A stretch of DNA of 64,000 nucleotides from a bacterium (GTDB lineage: Bacteria > Oederibacteriota > CAKKQC01): the NCBI GenBank assembly GCA_919901855.1, contig CAKKQC010000032.1, positions 1-64,000 on the forward strand. Reading direction: 5' to 3'. Under the pieces are notes generated by a model. The model made no database searches, was not told where the DNA came from, and saw nothing but the letters and a program-made list of their open reading frames with translations. Both the position numbers and the translations under genes were made by a program. Below, one piece after another: positions 1-8,104 of this stretch (positions are counted from its first letter, which is position 1; every line of letters starts with the position of its first letter).

Positions 1-51
1 ATGTTCTGCATCGAAAGTACCCTCAGACGGGCACCAACTGCGGAACTTGGG

Positions 52-1257
52 CTAGAGGGTTCTCGCCACCCGGTCGACGGTCTCGACGACCCGGTCCACC
101 TTCGCGTTGGTCCAGCGGGGGTTGATCGACACCGCCACCGTGCGCGCGAGCAGGTCCAGGCACCGCGGCGCCATGTCGCGCGAGTACTTGATCCGGCGCC
201 CGGCCTCCGTGGTCTTGTACGGGTTCTGGCGCGGGTCGATGTGCCCCTGCTTGGTCAGGATCGGCCACCAGTTCTGGTAGATGTGCCGGTCCGAGTTCAG
301 GTCGCGGAACCAGCTCTGCGTCGACACGCCCGCGGCCCCGAGCCGGTCGGCGAACGTCGTCGAGAGGCCCGATTCCGGAAGCCGCAGGAACAGGGCCTTT
401 CCGCAGTCGCCGGCGAGGTCGTGCACGGGTGCGCACGGGCAGAGGGGATGGTGCGCGAGCGCCTTGTACATCCTCCGCTTGTGCGCGTTCATGACTTTGA
501 GCAGGCCGGGAAGCCGCTTCATCTGCGCGTTGAGCATGGCGCCGAGGAGCTCGCTCATCCGGAAGTTGCCGCCCGCGAAGTAAGGGACGTGGAGCTTGCG
601 CATCCGGGGATCGAAGAAGTACGCGCCCGCATCCTGGTAGAGCATCGCGCGCTCGAAGTGCTTCCGGTCCTTGAGCGTGACCGTGCCGCCCTCGCCGGCC
701 GAGATCGTCTTGTAGTGGTTGTGCGAGAACGCGCCCGCGGCGCCCCACGATCCGCAACGGCGTCCGCGCCAGCTCCCGCCCGTGGCCTGCGCGCAGTCCT
801 CGATCACGAGGATGTTCTTCTTTCGCGCGATCTCCAGGATCGGCCCGAGGTTCGCGATCAGCCCCATCATGTGGACGGGTATGATCGCGCGCGTGCGCGA
901 CGTGATCTTCCGCGTCACCTCCTCGGGGTCCAGGCCCATCCCCTCGTCGATGTCGGCGATGACCGGGATCGCGCCGACGGCGACGACCGAGAGGGGGGTC
1001 GCCATGAAGGTGTAGGCGGGCACGATGACCTCGTCGCCCAGCCCGACGCCGGTCGAGGCCAGCGCGGTCATGAGCGACGCCGTGCCGGACGTGGTCGCGA
1101 CCGCGTACTTCGTCCCGATGAACCTGGCGAAGCTCTTCTCGAGGGTCTCGACCTGCCGGGTCCAGCCGGAACCCGGCCAGCCGTAGCGGAAGAGGAACTT
1201 GCCGCGGATGACTTTCGTCACCGCCGCGATCTCGGGATCGCCCATTTCGTATGCCAT
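52..1257 (-). CDS. DegT/DnrJ/EryC1/StrS-family PLP aminotransferase
   Basis: A 401-residue protein of the size and layout of the DegT/StrS sugar-aminotransferase family. These enzymes transfer an amino group to keto-sugars used in surface polysaccharide or antibiotic sugars. The N-terminal half has the PLP-pocket pattern TSGTASLMTAL, then DEVIVPAYTFMATP, and the Asp motif VIEDCAQATGG. The Schiff-base lysine is in HYKTISAGEGG at about residue 187. The C-terminal substrate domain is complete. The ATG is preceded on the minus strand by the stop of the deacetylase gene only 8 bp away, so the two are probably co-transcribed. With the polysaccharide deacetylase upstream it suggests cell-surface glycan modification. 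The exact sugar substrate cannot be read from the sequence. Confidence 0.9.
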   Translation of the reverse strand: MAYEMGDPEIAAVTKVIRGKFLFRYGWPGSGWTRQVETLEKSFARFIGTKYAVATTSGTASLMTALASTGVGLGDEVIVPAYTFMATPLSVVAVGAIPVIADIDEGMGLDPEEVTRKITSRTRAIIPVHMMGLIANLGPILEIARKKNILVIEDCAQATGGSWRGRRCGSWGAAGAFSHNHYKTISAGEGGTVTLKDRKHFERAMLYQDAGAYFFDPRMRKLHVPYFAGGNFRMSELLGAMLNAQMKRLPGLLKVMNAHKRRMYKALAHHPLCPCAPVHDLAGDCGKALFLRLPESGLSTTFADRLGAAGVSTQSWFRDLNSDRHIYQNWWPILTKQGHIDPRQNPYKTTEAGRRIKYSRDMAPRCLDLLARTVAVSINPRWTNAKVDRVVETVDRVARTL

Positions 1258-1265
1258 GACAGAAA

Positions 1266-2015
1266 TTATACTCCCGGGCGGCGGGCCTTGAGCCAGGTCG
1301 CGACCTCGGCCACGGGCGCGGTCCAGACGTCGTGCCGCTTCGCCAGGTGGCGGCAGAAGGCGTCCAGCACGGGGGTGCGGGTGGTCTGGTAACCGTGGTC
1401 GTTCCGGATGTCATGGCCGCAGAAGATGACCCAGCCGCCGTCCGCGAGCGCGGCGTCGAGCCGGGCCATGTACTGGGGGAGCGTGTAGCCGTCCCCATTG
1501 ATCCCGGCCAGGTGGCCGAGCTCGCAGTAGGCGGGGTGGTTGTGGATCTCGAAGAGGAACCCGCGGCCGGCCGCGAAGAGGCGGCTGATGAGGGGGACGT
1601 AGCTCCGGTACGCGCCCCCCATCCCCACGAAGGTCTGGCCGCAAGGGTACGCGAAGGACCTCGGCGTGACCCCCGTGGTCCGATGGAGGAACGCGTTCGC
1701 GCTCCTCAGCTCCCGCTCCATCTTTGCGAGCGTGTACGCTTCCAGCGCCCTCGGGCCCCGCGACCACGTGAAGTTGCCCGAGCAGGGGTGGACGAGCGTG
1801 TGGTTCCCGATCTCGTGACCGGACCGGGCCACCCGCCGCCACGCGGCCGTGCGGCCCTTCATGTTCGCCGGGCTGGCGTAGAACGTCGCCCGGATGCCGT
1901 GCTCGTCGAGGACGGGGATGCCGTGCTCGAGCTGGGACGGCCGCGTGTCGTCGAACGTCAGGGACACGGCCGCCCGCGCCCCGCCGTGCCAGACGAACGG
2001 AACAGAGGTCTTCAT
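1266..2015 (-). CDS. polysaccharide deacetylase (NodB-like) family protein
   Basis: A 249-residue protein with the NodB homology fold of carbohydrate esterase family 4. Motif 1 (SLTFDDTRPSQ) gives the Asp-Asp pair near residues 21-22. Motif 2 (GHEIGNHTLVHP) gives the metal-binding His residues near 68-72. A later HNHPAYC and GHDIRNDHGYQT segment could supply further catalytic positions. The family removes N- or O-acetyl groups from glycans. No signal peptide is evident, so it may act on a cytoplasmic or lipid-linked intermediate. It lies 4 bp from the end of the EEP gene upstream and 8 bp before the aminotransferase, in one minus-strand operon. Confidence 0.85.
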   Translation of the reverse strand: MKTSVPFVWHGGARAAVSLTFDDTRPSQLEHGIPVLDEHGIRATFYASPANMKGRTAAWRRVARSGHEIGNHTLVHPCSGNFTWSRGPRALEAYTLAKMERELRSANAFLHRTTGVTPRSFAYPCGQTFVGMGGAYRSYVPLISRLFAAGRGFLFEIHNHPAYCELGHLAGINGDGYTLPQYMARLDAALADGGWVIFCGHDIRNDHGYQTTRTPVLDAFCRHLAKRHDVWTAPVAEVATWLKARRPGV

Positions 2016-2019
2016 GCGG

Positions 2020-2916
2020 CTATGGTACCTCCCACTCCAGCGAGGCGATGAGGGGGTAGTGGTCGGAGGGCAGGAGGCCCCCGACGGTTCGGTAATCGAC
2101 CTCGACTCCGAGGCTCCTCACCCCCCCGTGCAGGAGAATCCAGTCGATACGGTAGTTTCCGTGGGCGAGGATGTGGCCGGTGTAGTGCGCGAACTGGGGG
2201 ACGGAGCCGTGCATCCGGTCGAGCCAGGCCTTCGTCGTCGCGGGGTCGTCCAGCGGGATGGCGCGGTCGGGCTGGAACGCGTTGTACGTGAGCACGCCCG
2301 CGTCCGCGAGTCCCGCCTCGGTCCACGCGTCGCGGAACCCGGCCTCGCGGGTCAGGTGCGTCCATGCCGGGCTCCCGGCCGCGCAGTTGAAGTCGCCGAC
2401 GACGACGATCGGGGCCCCCGCGGCGTGGCGCACGAGCTCGGTCCCGAGAACCTTCGCGCTTGGCAGCCACGAGTCCTCGTGGGTGTCGAAGTGCGTGACC
2501 GCGAAGACGAGCTCGCGGCCGACGAGGCGGTCCTTGAGCCGCATCCAGCCGCACGTCCGGGCGCCCCAGTGGAGCGGGAAGCTCACGGAGCCGGGGACGT
2601 CGGGGGTGTCCGAGTACCAGAAGCAGCCGTCCTCGACGACCTCGTATCGGGCGCGACGGACGAATCCGCCCTGGAGGTGCGGCTCCTTGCCGTGCTCGTC
2701 CTGGCGGTTGTGCGAGACGCCCTGCCGCGTCGGGGCCAGCGCCCCCTCGACGTCGCTCCACTGGAGGACCGTGGGCTCCTGGATCCCGAGAAGGTCGGGG
2801 TCGTGGTCCAGGATCGTGCGCGCGACGAGGTCCTTGCGGTGCGCCCAGTTGTGCCGGCCGTCGTTCGCCAGCGACGTGCGGATATTGAAGGTCATGACGG
2901 AGAAGGGGGCGGACAT
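2020..2916 (-). CDS. endonuclease/exonuclease/phosphatase (EEP) family hydrolase
   Basis: A 298-residue single-domain protein of the EEP (DNase I-like) superfamily, which uses a divalent metal to cleave phosphodiester or phosphate esters. The landmarks are in the right order. FSVMTFNIR near the N-terminus holds the metal Asn. LGIQEPTVLQW holds the metal Glu. VVVGDFNCAAGSPAW holds the Asp-Asn pair, and SDHYPLIASLEW at the C-terminus holds the catalytic Asp-His. There is no signal peptide. It follows purE by 27 bp and precedes the deacetylase by 4 bp. Substrate cannot be inferred: members include nucleases, phospholipases and sugar-phosphate hydrolases. Confidence 0.87.
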   Translation of the reverse strand: MSAPFSVMTFNIRTSLANDGRHNWAHRKDLVARTILDHDPDLLGIQEPTVLQWSDVEGALAPTRQGVSHNRQDEHGKEPHLQGGFVRRARYEVVEDGCFWYSDTPDVPGSVSFPLHWGARTCGWMRLKDRLVGRELVFAVTHFDTHEDSWLPSAKVLGTELVRHAAGAPIVVVGDFNCAAGSPAWTHLTREAGFRDAWTEAGLADAGVLTYNAFQPDRAIPLDDPATTKAWLDRMHGSVPQFAHYTGHILAHGNYRIDWILLHGGVRSLGVEVDYRTVGGLLPSDHYPLIASLEWEVP

Positions 2917-2943
2917 CGGAGTGGGCGGGTCCGTCGGCTGAGG

Positions 2944-3444
2944 CTATCCCAGCCGACGGACCCGAGCGTCCTTCTTCCCGATCTCGCGTTCCTGCGCGGC
3001 CTTGAAGGCCGAGAGCTTCCCGGCGAGCGGCCGGTTCGAGAGCGCCAGGATCTGGATCGCGAGCAGGGCTGCGTTCTTCGCGCCCGCGACCCCGATGGCG
3101 AGGGCGGCCGCGGGCGTGCCCGCGGGCATCTGGGCGATCGCGAGCAGGGCGTCGAGCCCCTGGAGGTGCGACGAGGGGAGCGGCACGCCGAGCACGGGCC
3201 GGGTCGTGAGCGCGGCGACGGACCCCGGCAGGGCGGCCGCGGCGCCGGCGCCGGCGATGAAGACCATGACCCCGCCGCGCTCGGCCGCGCGCACGTAGCG
3301 GGCGAGCAGGTTCGGGGACCGGTGCGCGGAGAACACCCGGAGTTCGCAGGGGACTGCGAACTTCGCGAGGATGGCGGCCGACTCCTTCATCGTCTCGAGA
3401 TCCGAGTCCGAGCCCATGACGATCGAGACCACCGGCTTGCTCAC
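2944..3444 (-). CDS. purE: N5-carboxyaminoimidazole ribonucleotide mutase PurE
   Basis: A 166-residue protein matching class I PurE, which converts N5-CAIR to CAIR in de novo purine synthesis. The phosphate-binding start VSIVMGSDSDLETM, the VFSAHRSPNLL segment with the catalytic His, and the IAGAGAAAALPGSVA loop are all present. VLGVPLPSSHLQGLDALL and the C-terminal helix complete the usual length. Its start codon overlaps the stop of purD by 4 bp, so the two are translationally coupled. No purK partner is seen in the window. The class I features would normally imply one elsewhere. Confidence 0.95.
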   Translation of the reverse strand: MSKPVVSIVMGSDSDLETMKESAAILAKFAVPCELRVFSAHRSPNLLARYVRAAERGGVMVFIAGAGAAAALPGSVAALTTRPVLGVPLPSSHLQGLDALLAIAQMPAGTPAAALAIGVAGAKNAALLAIQILALSNRPLAGKLSAFKAAQEREIGKKDARVRRLG

Positions 3445-4724
3445 GTCGATCCCCCTTCCCGGTTCAGCGCCCGGGACGCGATGTCCCGGCGGTAGTGCAT
3501 GCCCTCAAATGATAGCTTGTCCAGCGCGGCGTACGCTTGGCCCGCCGCCCCCGCGAGGTCCTTACCCCGCCCGATAACGTTCAGGACGCGGCCGCCCGCG
3601 GTGAGCACGGTCCCATCCGAGGCCTTCGTTCCCGCGTGGAACACCAGGGCGCCGCCCTTCTCGGCCTCGTCGAGCCCCGTGATCGGGTATCCGTTCTTGT
3701 ACGGACCCGGGTAGCCGCCGGAGGAGGCCACGACGCAGACCGCGGCGTCGTCGGTGAAGGCCAGCCGGTCGCTCCGGAGCCCCGTGCCGATGCACTCGAG
3801 CATGAGCAGGAGGAGGTCCTCCTGGAGCCGGGGGAGCACGACCTGGGTCTCGGGATCGCCGAACCGGCAGTTGAACTCGATGACCTTGATGCCTTCGGTC
3901 GTCATGACCAGCCCCGCGTAGAGGACGCCCTTGTACGGCGTGCCCTGCTCGGCCATGCCTTCGACGACGGGGCACATGACGCGGCGGACGGTCTCCTCGA
4001 TGATGCCCGCGGGGGCCTGGGGCACGGGCGAGTAGGCGCCCATCCCGCCCGTGTTCGGCCCCTGGTCGCGGTCGAAGATGCGCTTGTGGTCCTGGGCGGG
4101 CACCATGGGCAGGACCTTGCGGCCGTCCGAGAGCCCGAAGATCGACAGCTCCTCGCCGTCGAGGAACTCCTCGAGCAGGACGAGGCTTCCGGCCTCGCCG
4201 AAGACGCGGTCCACCATCGCCTCGCGGATCGCCTGCTCGGCCTCCTGCCGCGTCGGCGCGATCGTGACGCCCTTGCCCGCGGCCAGCCCGTCGGCCTTGA
4301 TCACGTACGGGGGCTTGAACTCGGCGAGGGCGGCGATCGCGGACTCGGCGTCGTGGACCCGCTTCGCCTGCGCCGTGGGCACGTTCTTCTTGCGCATGAT
4401 CGTCTTGGCGAACGACTTGCTCGCCTCGAGCTGGGCCGCCGCCCGCGTCGGGCCGAACACGGGGAGCGCCTCCTGCTGGAACCGGTCCACGATCCCGGCC
4501 GCGAGCGGGGCCTCGGGTCCGACGACCGTGAGCTCGACACGCATGTCGTGGGCGAACTTCACGAGCTCCTCGATGTCGTCGGCCTTGATGGGCACGCAGG
4601 TCGCGAGTTTCGAAATCCCGGCGTTGCCGGGCGCGCAGAAGAGGTGGGTGCAGTGCCGGCTCTGTTTGATCTTCCACGCGAGCGCGTGCTCGCGGCCGCC
4701 GGAACCGACGAGCAGGACCTTCAC
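3441..4724 (-). CDS. purD: phosphoribosylamine-glycine ligase PurD
   Basis: A 427-residue ATP-grasp enzyme that joins phosphoribosylamine and glycine to make GAR, the second step of purine synthesis. It begins with the family hallmark MKVLLVGSGGREHALAWK. VVGPEAPLAAGIVD follows, then the ATP-grasp core KADGLAAGKGV near residue 150. QGPNTGGMGAYSPVP lies near 225, and EFNCRFGDPETQ supplies the metal ligands. Length is normal for bacterial PurD. It overlaps the upstream small proline-rich gene and the downstream purE by 4 bp each. Confidence 0.96.
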   Translation of the reverse strand: MKVLLVGSGGREHALAWKIKQSRHCTHLFCAPGNAGISKLATCVPIKADDIEELVKFAHDMRVELTVVGPEAPLAAGIVDRFQQEALPVFGPTRAAAQLEASKSFAKTIMRKKNVPTAQAKRVHDAESAIAALAEFKPPYVIKADGLAAGKGVTIAPTRQEAEQAIREAMVDRVFGEAGSLVLLEEFLDGEELSIFGLSDGRKVLPMVPAQDHKRIFDRDQGPNTGGMGAYSPVPQAPAGIIEETVRRVMCPVVEGMAEQGTPYKGVLYAGLVMTTEGIKVIEFNCRFGDPETQVVLPRLQEDLLLLMLECIGTGLRSDRLAFTDDAAVCVVASSGGYPGPYKNGYPITGLDEAEKGGALVFHAGTKASDGTVLTAGGRVLNVIGRGKDLAGAAGQAYAALDKLSFEGMHYRRDIASRALNREGGST

Positions 4725-4960
4725 GACTTCTTTGGCTTGGGGGCCGCGGGCTTCTCCTTGGGTGTTTCCACGGCGTCCGTCGGCTTCACGGGTTCCGCCG
4801 GTTCAGCCGGGAGGAGTGCCTTCCATCCGGGCGGGCGGCTCTTCTCCCTGCTCGGCCGGAAGCCCGCCTGCGTCGGCTGCGGCGGCGGTGGCGGTCCGGG
4901 CGGGATCCGCCGCCCCGGCATGCGCTGATTGAGATTGGTGTTGCGGAATCCCTTGGGCAT
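4721..4960 (-). CDS. small proline- and lysine-rich protein of unknown function
   Basis: A 79-residue protein I do not recognise. It is rich in Pro, Lys and Arg and has a polyproline run near residues 21-27, so it is probably disordered. No membrane segment or signal peptide is seen. I regard it as real because its stop overlaps the purD start in the ATGA pattern used throughout this genome, and because a plausible promoter lies just upstream. It would be the first gene of the purD-purE transcription unit. It may matter mainly for translational coupling. Confidence 0.6.
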   Translation of the reverse strand: MPKGFRNTNLNQRMPGRRIPPGPPPPPQPTQAGFRPSREKSRPPGWKALLPAEPAEPVKPTDAVETPKEKPAAPKPKKS

Positions 4961-4969
4961 TGGAGCCCT

Positions 4970-4998
4970 ATTATCCTCTACCGGCTCCCGGATGAGAA
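4970..4998 (-). promoter_or_regulatory. candidate sigma-70-type promoter for the purD-purE operon
   Basis: Read on the minus strand there is TTCTCA, a 17-bp spacer, and GATAAT ending about 9 bp before the ATG of the small proline-rich gene. The -35 matches TTGACA at four of six positions and the -10 matches TATAAT at five. The short distance implies a very short leader. Confidence 0.45.
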
Positions 4999-5026
4999 GG
5001 GCCCCCGCCTCCCGTTGGAGGTCCGG

Positions 5027-5389
5027 TCATGCGCGGCGCAGGCGTACCCGGTCAGGCTCGATGATGGCGAGCGTTCCCGCGAGGTCCTCCGAGCCAAGGC
5101 CGAGGAGCGCCTGGACGATCCTCCGGTTGGTCGAAGCGACGGAGAGCTCCTGCGGCAGCCTCGCGACGACGATGCCGTGGTGGGTTCCCAAGGGGTAAGC
5201 CAGGATACTTGCGAAATCGAGATCCGCGGTCACGATCACGAGATTCCGGCGCAGGGCGTGGTCGAAGACCGCCGAATCCGGTCTCCCCCGCAGGCCGGCG
5301 TCCCGGACGTCCACCGCCTCGAAGCCCCCTGCGCGAAGGGCGGCGGCGAGGTTACGGGGCAGGTCTTCGTCGACGAGGAACGCGACCAC
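5027..5389 (-). CDS. DUF5615 PIN-like toxin
   Basis: A 120-residue PIN-like (Mut7-C type) protein, the usual toxin partner of DUF433 antitoxins. The N-terminal FLVDEDLPRNLAAAL gives an acidic Asp-Glu-Asp cluster. VTADLDFASI near residue 58 gives the second acidic cluster. These fit the metal-binding acids of PIN nucleases. The gene starts one base after the stop of the DUF433 gene, the standard antitoxin-first order. By family analogy it is a ribonuclease held in check by its partner. That activity is inferred, not seen. Confidence 0.85.
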   Translation of the reverse strand: MVAFLVDEDLPRNLAAALRAGGFEAVDVRDAGLRGRPDSAVFDHALRRNLVIVTADLDFASILAYPLGTHHGIVVARLPQELSVASTNRRIVQALLGLGSEDLAGTLAIIEPDRVRLRRA

Positions 5390-5614
5390 TCAGGCCGCGA
5401 GGATGTGCTCGCGCGAGATGGACTCGGCGGCATACGCGAGGGCGGCCAGGACATCCTCCCGGGCGACGCCGTAGGCTTCGGCGACCTCGTCGCAGGTCAT
5501 GCCCCCGGCCATCTTGCCGACCAGGACTTCCACGGGCACCCGCGTGCCCTTGATGACCGGCTTGCCGACCCGCACGCCCGGGTCCACGGTGATGCGCGGC
5601 GCGAGTTCCTTCAT
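5390..5614 (-). CDS. DUF433 antitoxin
   Basis: A 74-residue protein with the DUF433 winged-helix signature. ITVDPGVRVGKPVIKGTRVP is near the start and is followed by VEVLVGKMAGGMTCDEVAEAYGV, a helix-turn-helix-like region. DUF433 proteins pair with DUF5615 PIN-like toxins and are thought to repress the operon as well as neutralise the toxin. The downstream toxin gene is directly adjacent. The pair sits between the purD operon and an ORF6N gene, in a small accessory patch of an otherwise housekeeping region. Confidence 0.85.
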   Translation of the reverse strand: MKELAPRITVDPGVRVGKPVIKGTRVPVEVLVGKMAGGMTCDEVAEAYGVAREDVLAALAYAAESISREHILAA

Positions 5615-5707
5615 GCCTTCATCCTAGCGCCCGGGTCCCCGTGGCGGCAATGGCTCCCCAAGGTTGCAGTATGCGACCCTGAGGCCCGCCCTGCGTCCAC
5701 CCCCGGG

Positions 5708-6232
5708 TCACCCCTGTCCCGGTGGCCGGAACCCGATCTGGCGACGCTTGGAGTCCGGCGGGGCCATGAGCTGTCGGATGGCCTCGAACACCGCCCGGAA
5801 CTGGGAGTCGTACTTGCCCTCCAGCTCGTCGAGTCGCCGGGCGAGGTCCTTGTTCGTGCTGAGTATCTGGCGCAGACGGACAAACGCCCGCATGATCTCG
5901 ATATTGACGGCCACCGCCCGGGGACTGCGCAGGACGCTCGAAAGCATGGCGACGCCTTGTTCGGTGAAGGCGTAGGGGGTGGCTCGCCGGAGACCTCCCC
6001 AACTTGAAGTCACAAATTGTGACTTCAAGTTGGCGAACTCGGCCCGGGTGAGCTGGAACATGAAGTCCAAGGGAAACCGGTCGCCGTTTCGCTTGACCGC
6101 CTGGATCAGGACTTTCGGTTCGACTTCGTACAGGCCGGCGAGGTCCGAGCTCAGCATGACCTTGTGACCACGGATCAGGAGGATCCGGTTCTCGACCCGG
6201 CTTGCGAGTTTGACCAGTTCGGGGTTGTTCAT
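5708..6232 (-). CDS. ORF6N-domain protein
   Basis: A 174-residue protein with an N-terminal ORF6N domain, a DNA-binding module shared by phage antirepressor-like proteins and chromosomal genes near mobile DNA. Visible landmarks are [45 protein letters not shown] and [19 protein letters not shown] coiled-coil-like tail follows ([19 protein letters not shown]). I choose the internal ATG at 6232 over an earlier in-frame one because a GGAGGAGG ribosome-binding site lies just upstream and the domain starts there. Codons near residue 70 lie inside a 35-bp perfect palindrome. Confidence 0.85.
   Translation of the reverse strand: MNNPELVKLASRVENRILLIRGHKVMLSSDLAGLYEVEPKVLIQAVKRNGDRFPLDFMFQLTRAEFANLKSQFVTSSWGGLRRATPYAFTEQGVAMLSSVLRSPRAVAVNIEIMRAFVRLRQILSTNKDLARRLDELEGKYDSQFRAVFEAIRQLMAPPDSKRRQIGFRPPGQG
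5999..6033. repeat. 35-bp perfect palindrome inside the ORF6N gene
   Basis: Two 17-bp arms that are exact reverse complements flank a single central base. Each arm begins CCAACTTGAAGTCACAA. The element lies in frame inside the ORF6N coding sequence and encodes the [11 protein letters not shown] stretch. A diverged copy lies 300 bp away at 6335-6365. The arrangement resembles palindromic elements that insert in frame into genes, although it could also be conserved coding sequence. Confidence 0.8.
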
Positions 6233-6334
6233 GTCCCTCCTCCTCAATCCCACTGTGGCACCTGCATTGGAAGCCTGGAAGATGCCACTGAGCGTCTTTG
6301 CCACACGGTGGGCAGAGGGAGATGAGGGTCTCCG

Positions 6335-6365
6335 AACTTGAAATCACAATCTGTGATTTCAAGTT
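6335..6365. repeat. second, diverged copy of the ORF6N palindrome
   Basis: Fourteen-base arms (AACTTGAAATCACA and its reverse complement) flank a 3-base centre. It shares the arm sequence and the following TTGGCG with the copy at 5999-6033. It lies in the 216-bp gap between the ORF6N gene and purH, outside any gene I can support. A short downstream reading on the minus strand still resembles the ORF6N segment, so this may be a remnant of a duplicated gene end. Confidence 0.7.
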
Positions 6366-6395
6366 GGCGGCCCTGTCGAGGGGGCGTCAGCCCTT

Positions 6396-6452
6396 CGACT
6401 CGCGGACTCGCTCAGGGTTAACCCCTCGACGCGAGGACTTGCTCGGGGTTAA
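6396..6452. repeat. two 26-bp imperfect tandem repeats at the 3' end of purH
   Basis: Units 6396-6421 and 6427-6452 match at about 22 of 26 positions and both end in GGGTTAA. The second unit includes the purH stop codon. The CGACTCGC...CGCTCAGGG type of sequence is a common intergenic dyad in GC-rich bacteria. It may work as part of the purH terminator. Confidence 0.6.
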
Positions 6453-8104
6453 TGCTTGAAGTGGCGGAAGCCGGTGAAGACCATGGCCATGCCGAACTTG
6501 TCGGCCATCGCGATGGCCTCGGCGTCGCGCATAGACCCTCCGGGCTGGGCGATGCACGCGATCCCGGCCTTGCCCGCCTCCTCGATCCCGTCGGGGTAGG
6601 GGAAGAAGGCGTCCGAGCCGAGCGCCGCCCCCTTCGCCTGGGCCCCGGCCTGCCGCGCGGCGATGATCACGGACCCGACGCGGTTGACCTGGCCGGCGCC
6701 GACGCCGACGGTCACGTATCCCATCTTCGCCTCGACGCGGGGCCGGGCCACCGTCGTGGCCAGGCCGCTCACCGCGCCGGCCGACACCCACTCCCGCGCG
6801 AACACGATCGCGTTCGAGACCGTGTGCTTGGCCACCGTCCACGCGAAGAGCAGCTCCTCGATCTCGGATTCCGTTGGCGCGCGCTTGGTCACGACCTTGA
6901 AGTCCGCGGGCGTCACGCGCTTGACATCGGCGTCCTGGATGAGGAGGCCGCCGTCGACGGACCGCATCGTGAACGGGGCGCGCAGCGCGCCCGGCTTGGC
7001 CTCGAGCGAGAGCAGGATCATGTTCTTGCCCGGGAACGGCGAGGGCTTGGCGGCCAGCATCTTCACCGCCTCCGCCGTGAACGACGGGGCGACGATACCG
7101 TCGAACTTGCCCGCGGATTCCAGGGCCTTGAGGATGTCCTTCGCCGCCGGCTCGTCGACCTCCCGGTTCAGGGCGACCATGCCGCCGAAGGCCGAGAGCG
7201 AGTCCGCGGCGACCGCCCGGAGAACCGCCTCTCCGAGCGAGCCGGCCACCGCGCACCCGCAGGGGTTGCGGTGCTTGATGACCGCGCACGCGGGTTCCGC
7301 GAACTCGGACGCCAGGGCGAGGGCGCTGTCGAAGTCGATGAGGTTGTTGTGCGAGAGCTCCTTGCCGTTCAGGAGTTTCGCGGACGCCAACGACCCCGGC
7401 CGCTCCGGCTGGTCGAGGTACAGGGCTGCGCGCTGGTGCGGGTTCTCCCCGTAACGCAGGGTCTGCTTGCGGCGCAGGGCGAGCCGCACGGACTCCGGGA
7501 AGGCGCCGCCGCCGAACCGGGCGCCGAGCCAGCCCGAGATCGCGGTGTCGTAGCCCGCGGTGGCGAGGAAGGCCTTGACCGCTAGGCCCTGGCGGGTCGC
7601 CTCCGCGAGTTCGCGCTCCTTTCCCTTGAGCTCCTCGAGCACCGCGGGGTAGTCGGCGGGGTCCGCGATGACGGCCACGGAGGCGTGGTTCTTCGCCGCG
7701 CTGCGGAGGAGCGCGACGCCCCCGATGTCGATCTGCTCGATGGCCTCCTCGAGCGAGACCGCGTGCTTCGCGACGGTCTTCTCGAAGGGGTAGAGGTTCA
7801 CGACGACGAGGTCGATGGGGCCGTACCCGGCCGCCTGGAGCTGGTCGAGGTGGGCGGGCGTGTCGCGGCGCGCGAGGATGCCCCCGTGGATCGCGGGGTG
7901 GAGGGTCTTGACCCGGCCGTCGAGGAGCTCGGCGAATCCGGTCAGCGACTCGGTGCGCACGACCCGGCAGCCGGCCTTCTCGAGGGCGTCGGCGGTGCCC
8001 CCGGTGGCGAGTAGCTCGATCCCGAGCCCCGCGAGGCCCTTCCCGAACTCGACGAGACCGCTCTTGTCGGACACGGACAACAACGCCCTGGCGACTGCGC
8101 TCAT
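6449..8104 (-). CDS. purH: bifunctional AICAR transformylase / IMP cyclohydrolase PurH
   Basis: A 551-residue enzyme for the last two steps of IMP synthesis. The N-terminal MGS-like cyclohydrolase domain shows ALLSVSDKSGLVEF, LLATGGTA and GRVKTLHPAIHGGIL. The AICAR transformylase half shows the catalytic KHRNPCGCAV near residue 280, followed by SAFGGMVALN and ends GMAMVFTGFRHF. The reading frame stays open far upstream, but I start at the ATG at 8104. The MSAVARALL start aligns with the family, and the ATG overlaps the purN stop by 4 bp. It is the last gene of the long minus-strand operon. Confidence 0.95.
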   Translation of the reverse strand: MSAVARALLSVSDKSGLVEFGKGLAGLGIELLATGGTADALEKAGCRVVRTESLTGFAELLDGRVKTLHPAIHGGILARRDTPAHLDQLQAAGYGPIDLVVVNLYPFEKTVAKHAVSLEEAIEQIDIGGVALLRSAAKNHASVAVIADPADYPAVLEELKGKERELAEATRQGLAVKAFLATAGYDTAISGWLGARFGGGAFPESVRLALRRKQTLRYGENPHQRAALYLDQPERPGSLASAKLLNGKELSHNNLIDFDSALALASEFAEPACAVIKHRNPCGCAVAGSLGEAVLRAVAADSLSAFGGMVALNREVDEPAAKDILKALESAGKFDGIVAPSFTAEAVKMLAAKPSPFPGKNMILLSLEAKPGALRAPFTMRSVDGGLLIQDADVKRVTPADFKVVTKRAPTESEIEELLFAWTVAKHTVSNAIVFAREWVSAGAVSGLATTVARPRVEAKMGYVTVGVGAGQVNRVGSVIIAARQAGAQAKGAALGSDAFFPYPDGIEEAGKAGIACIAQPGGSMRDAEAIAMADKFGMAMVFTGFRHFKH

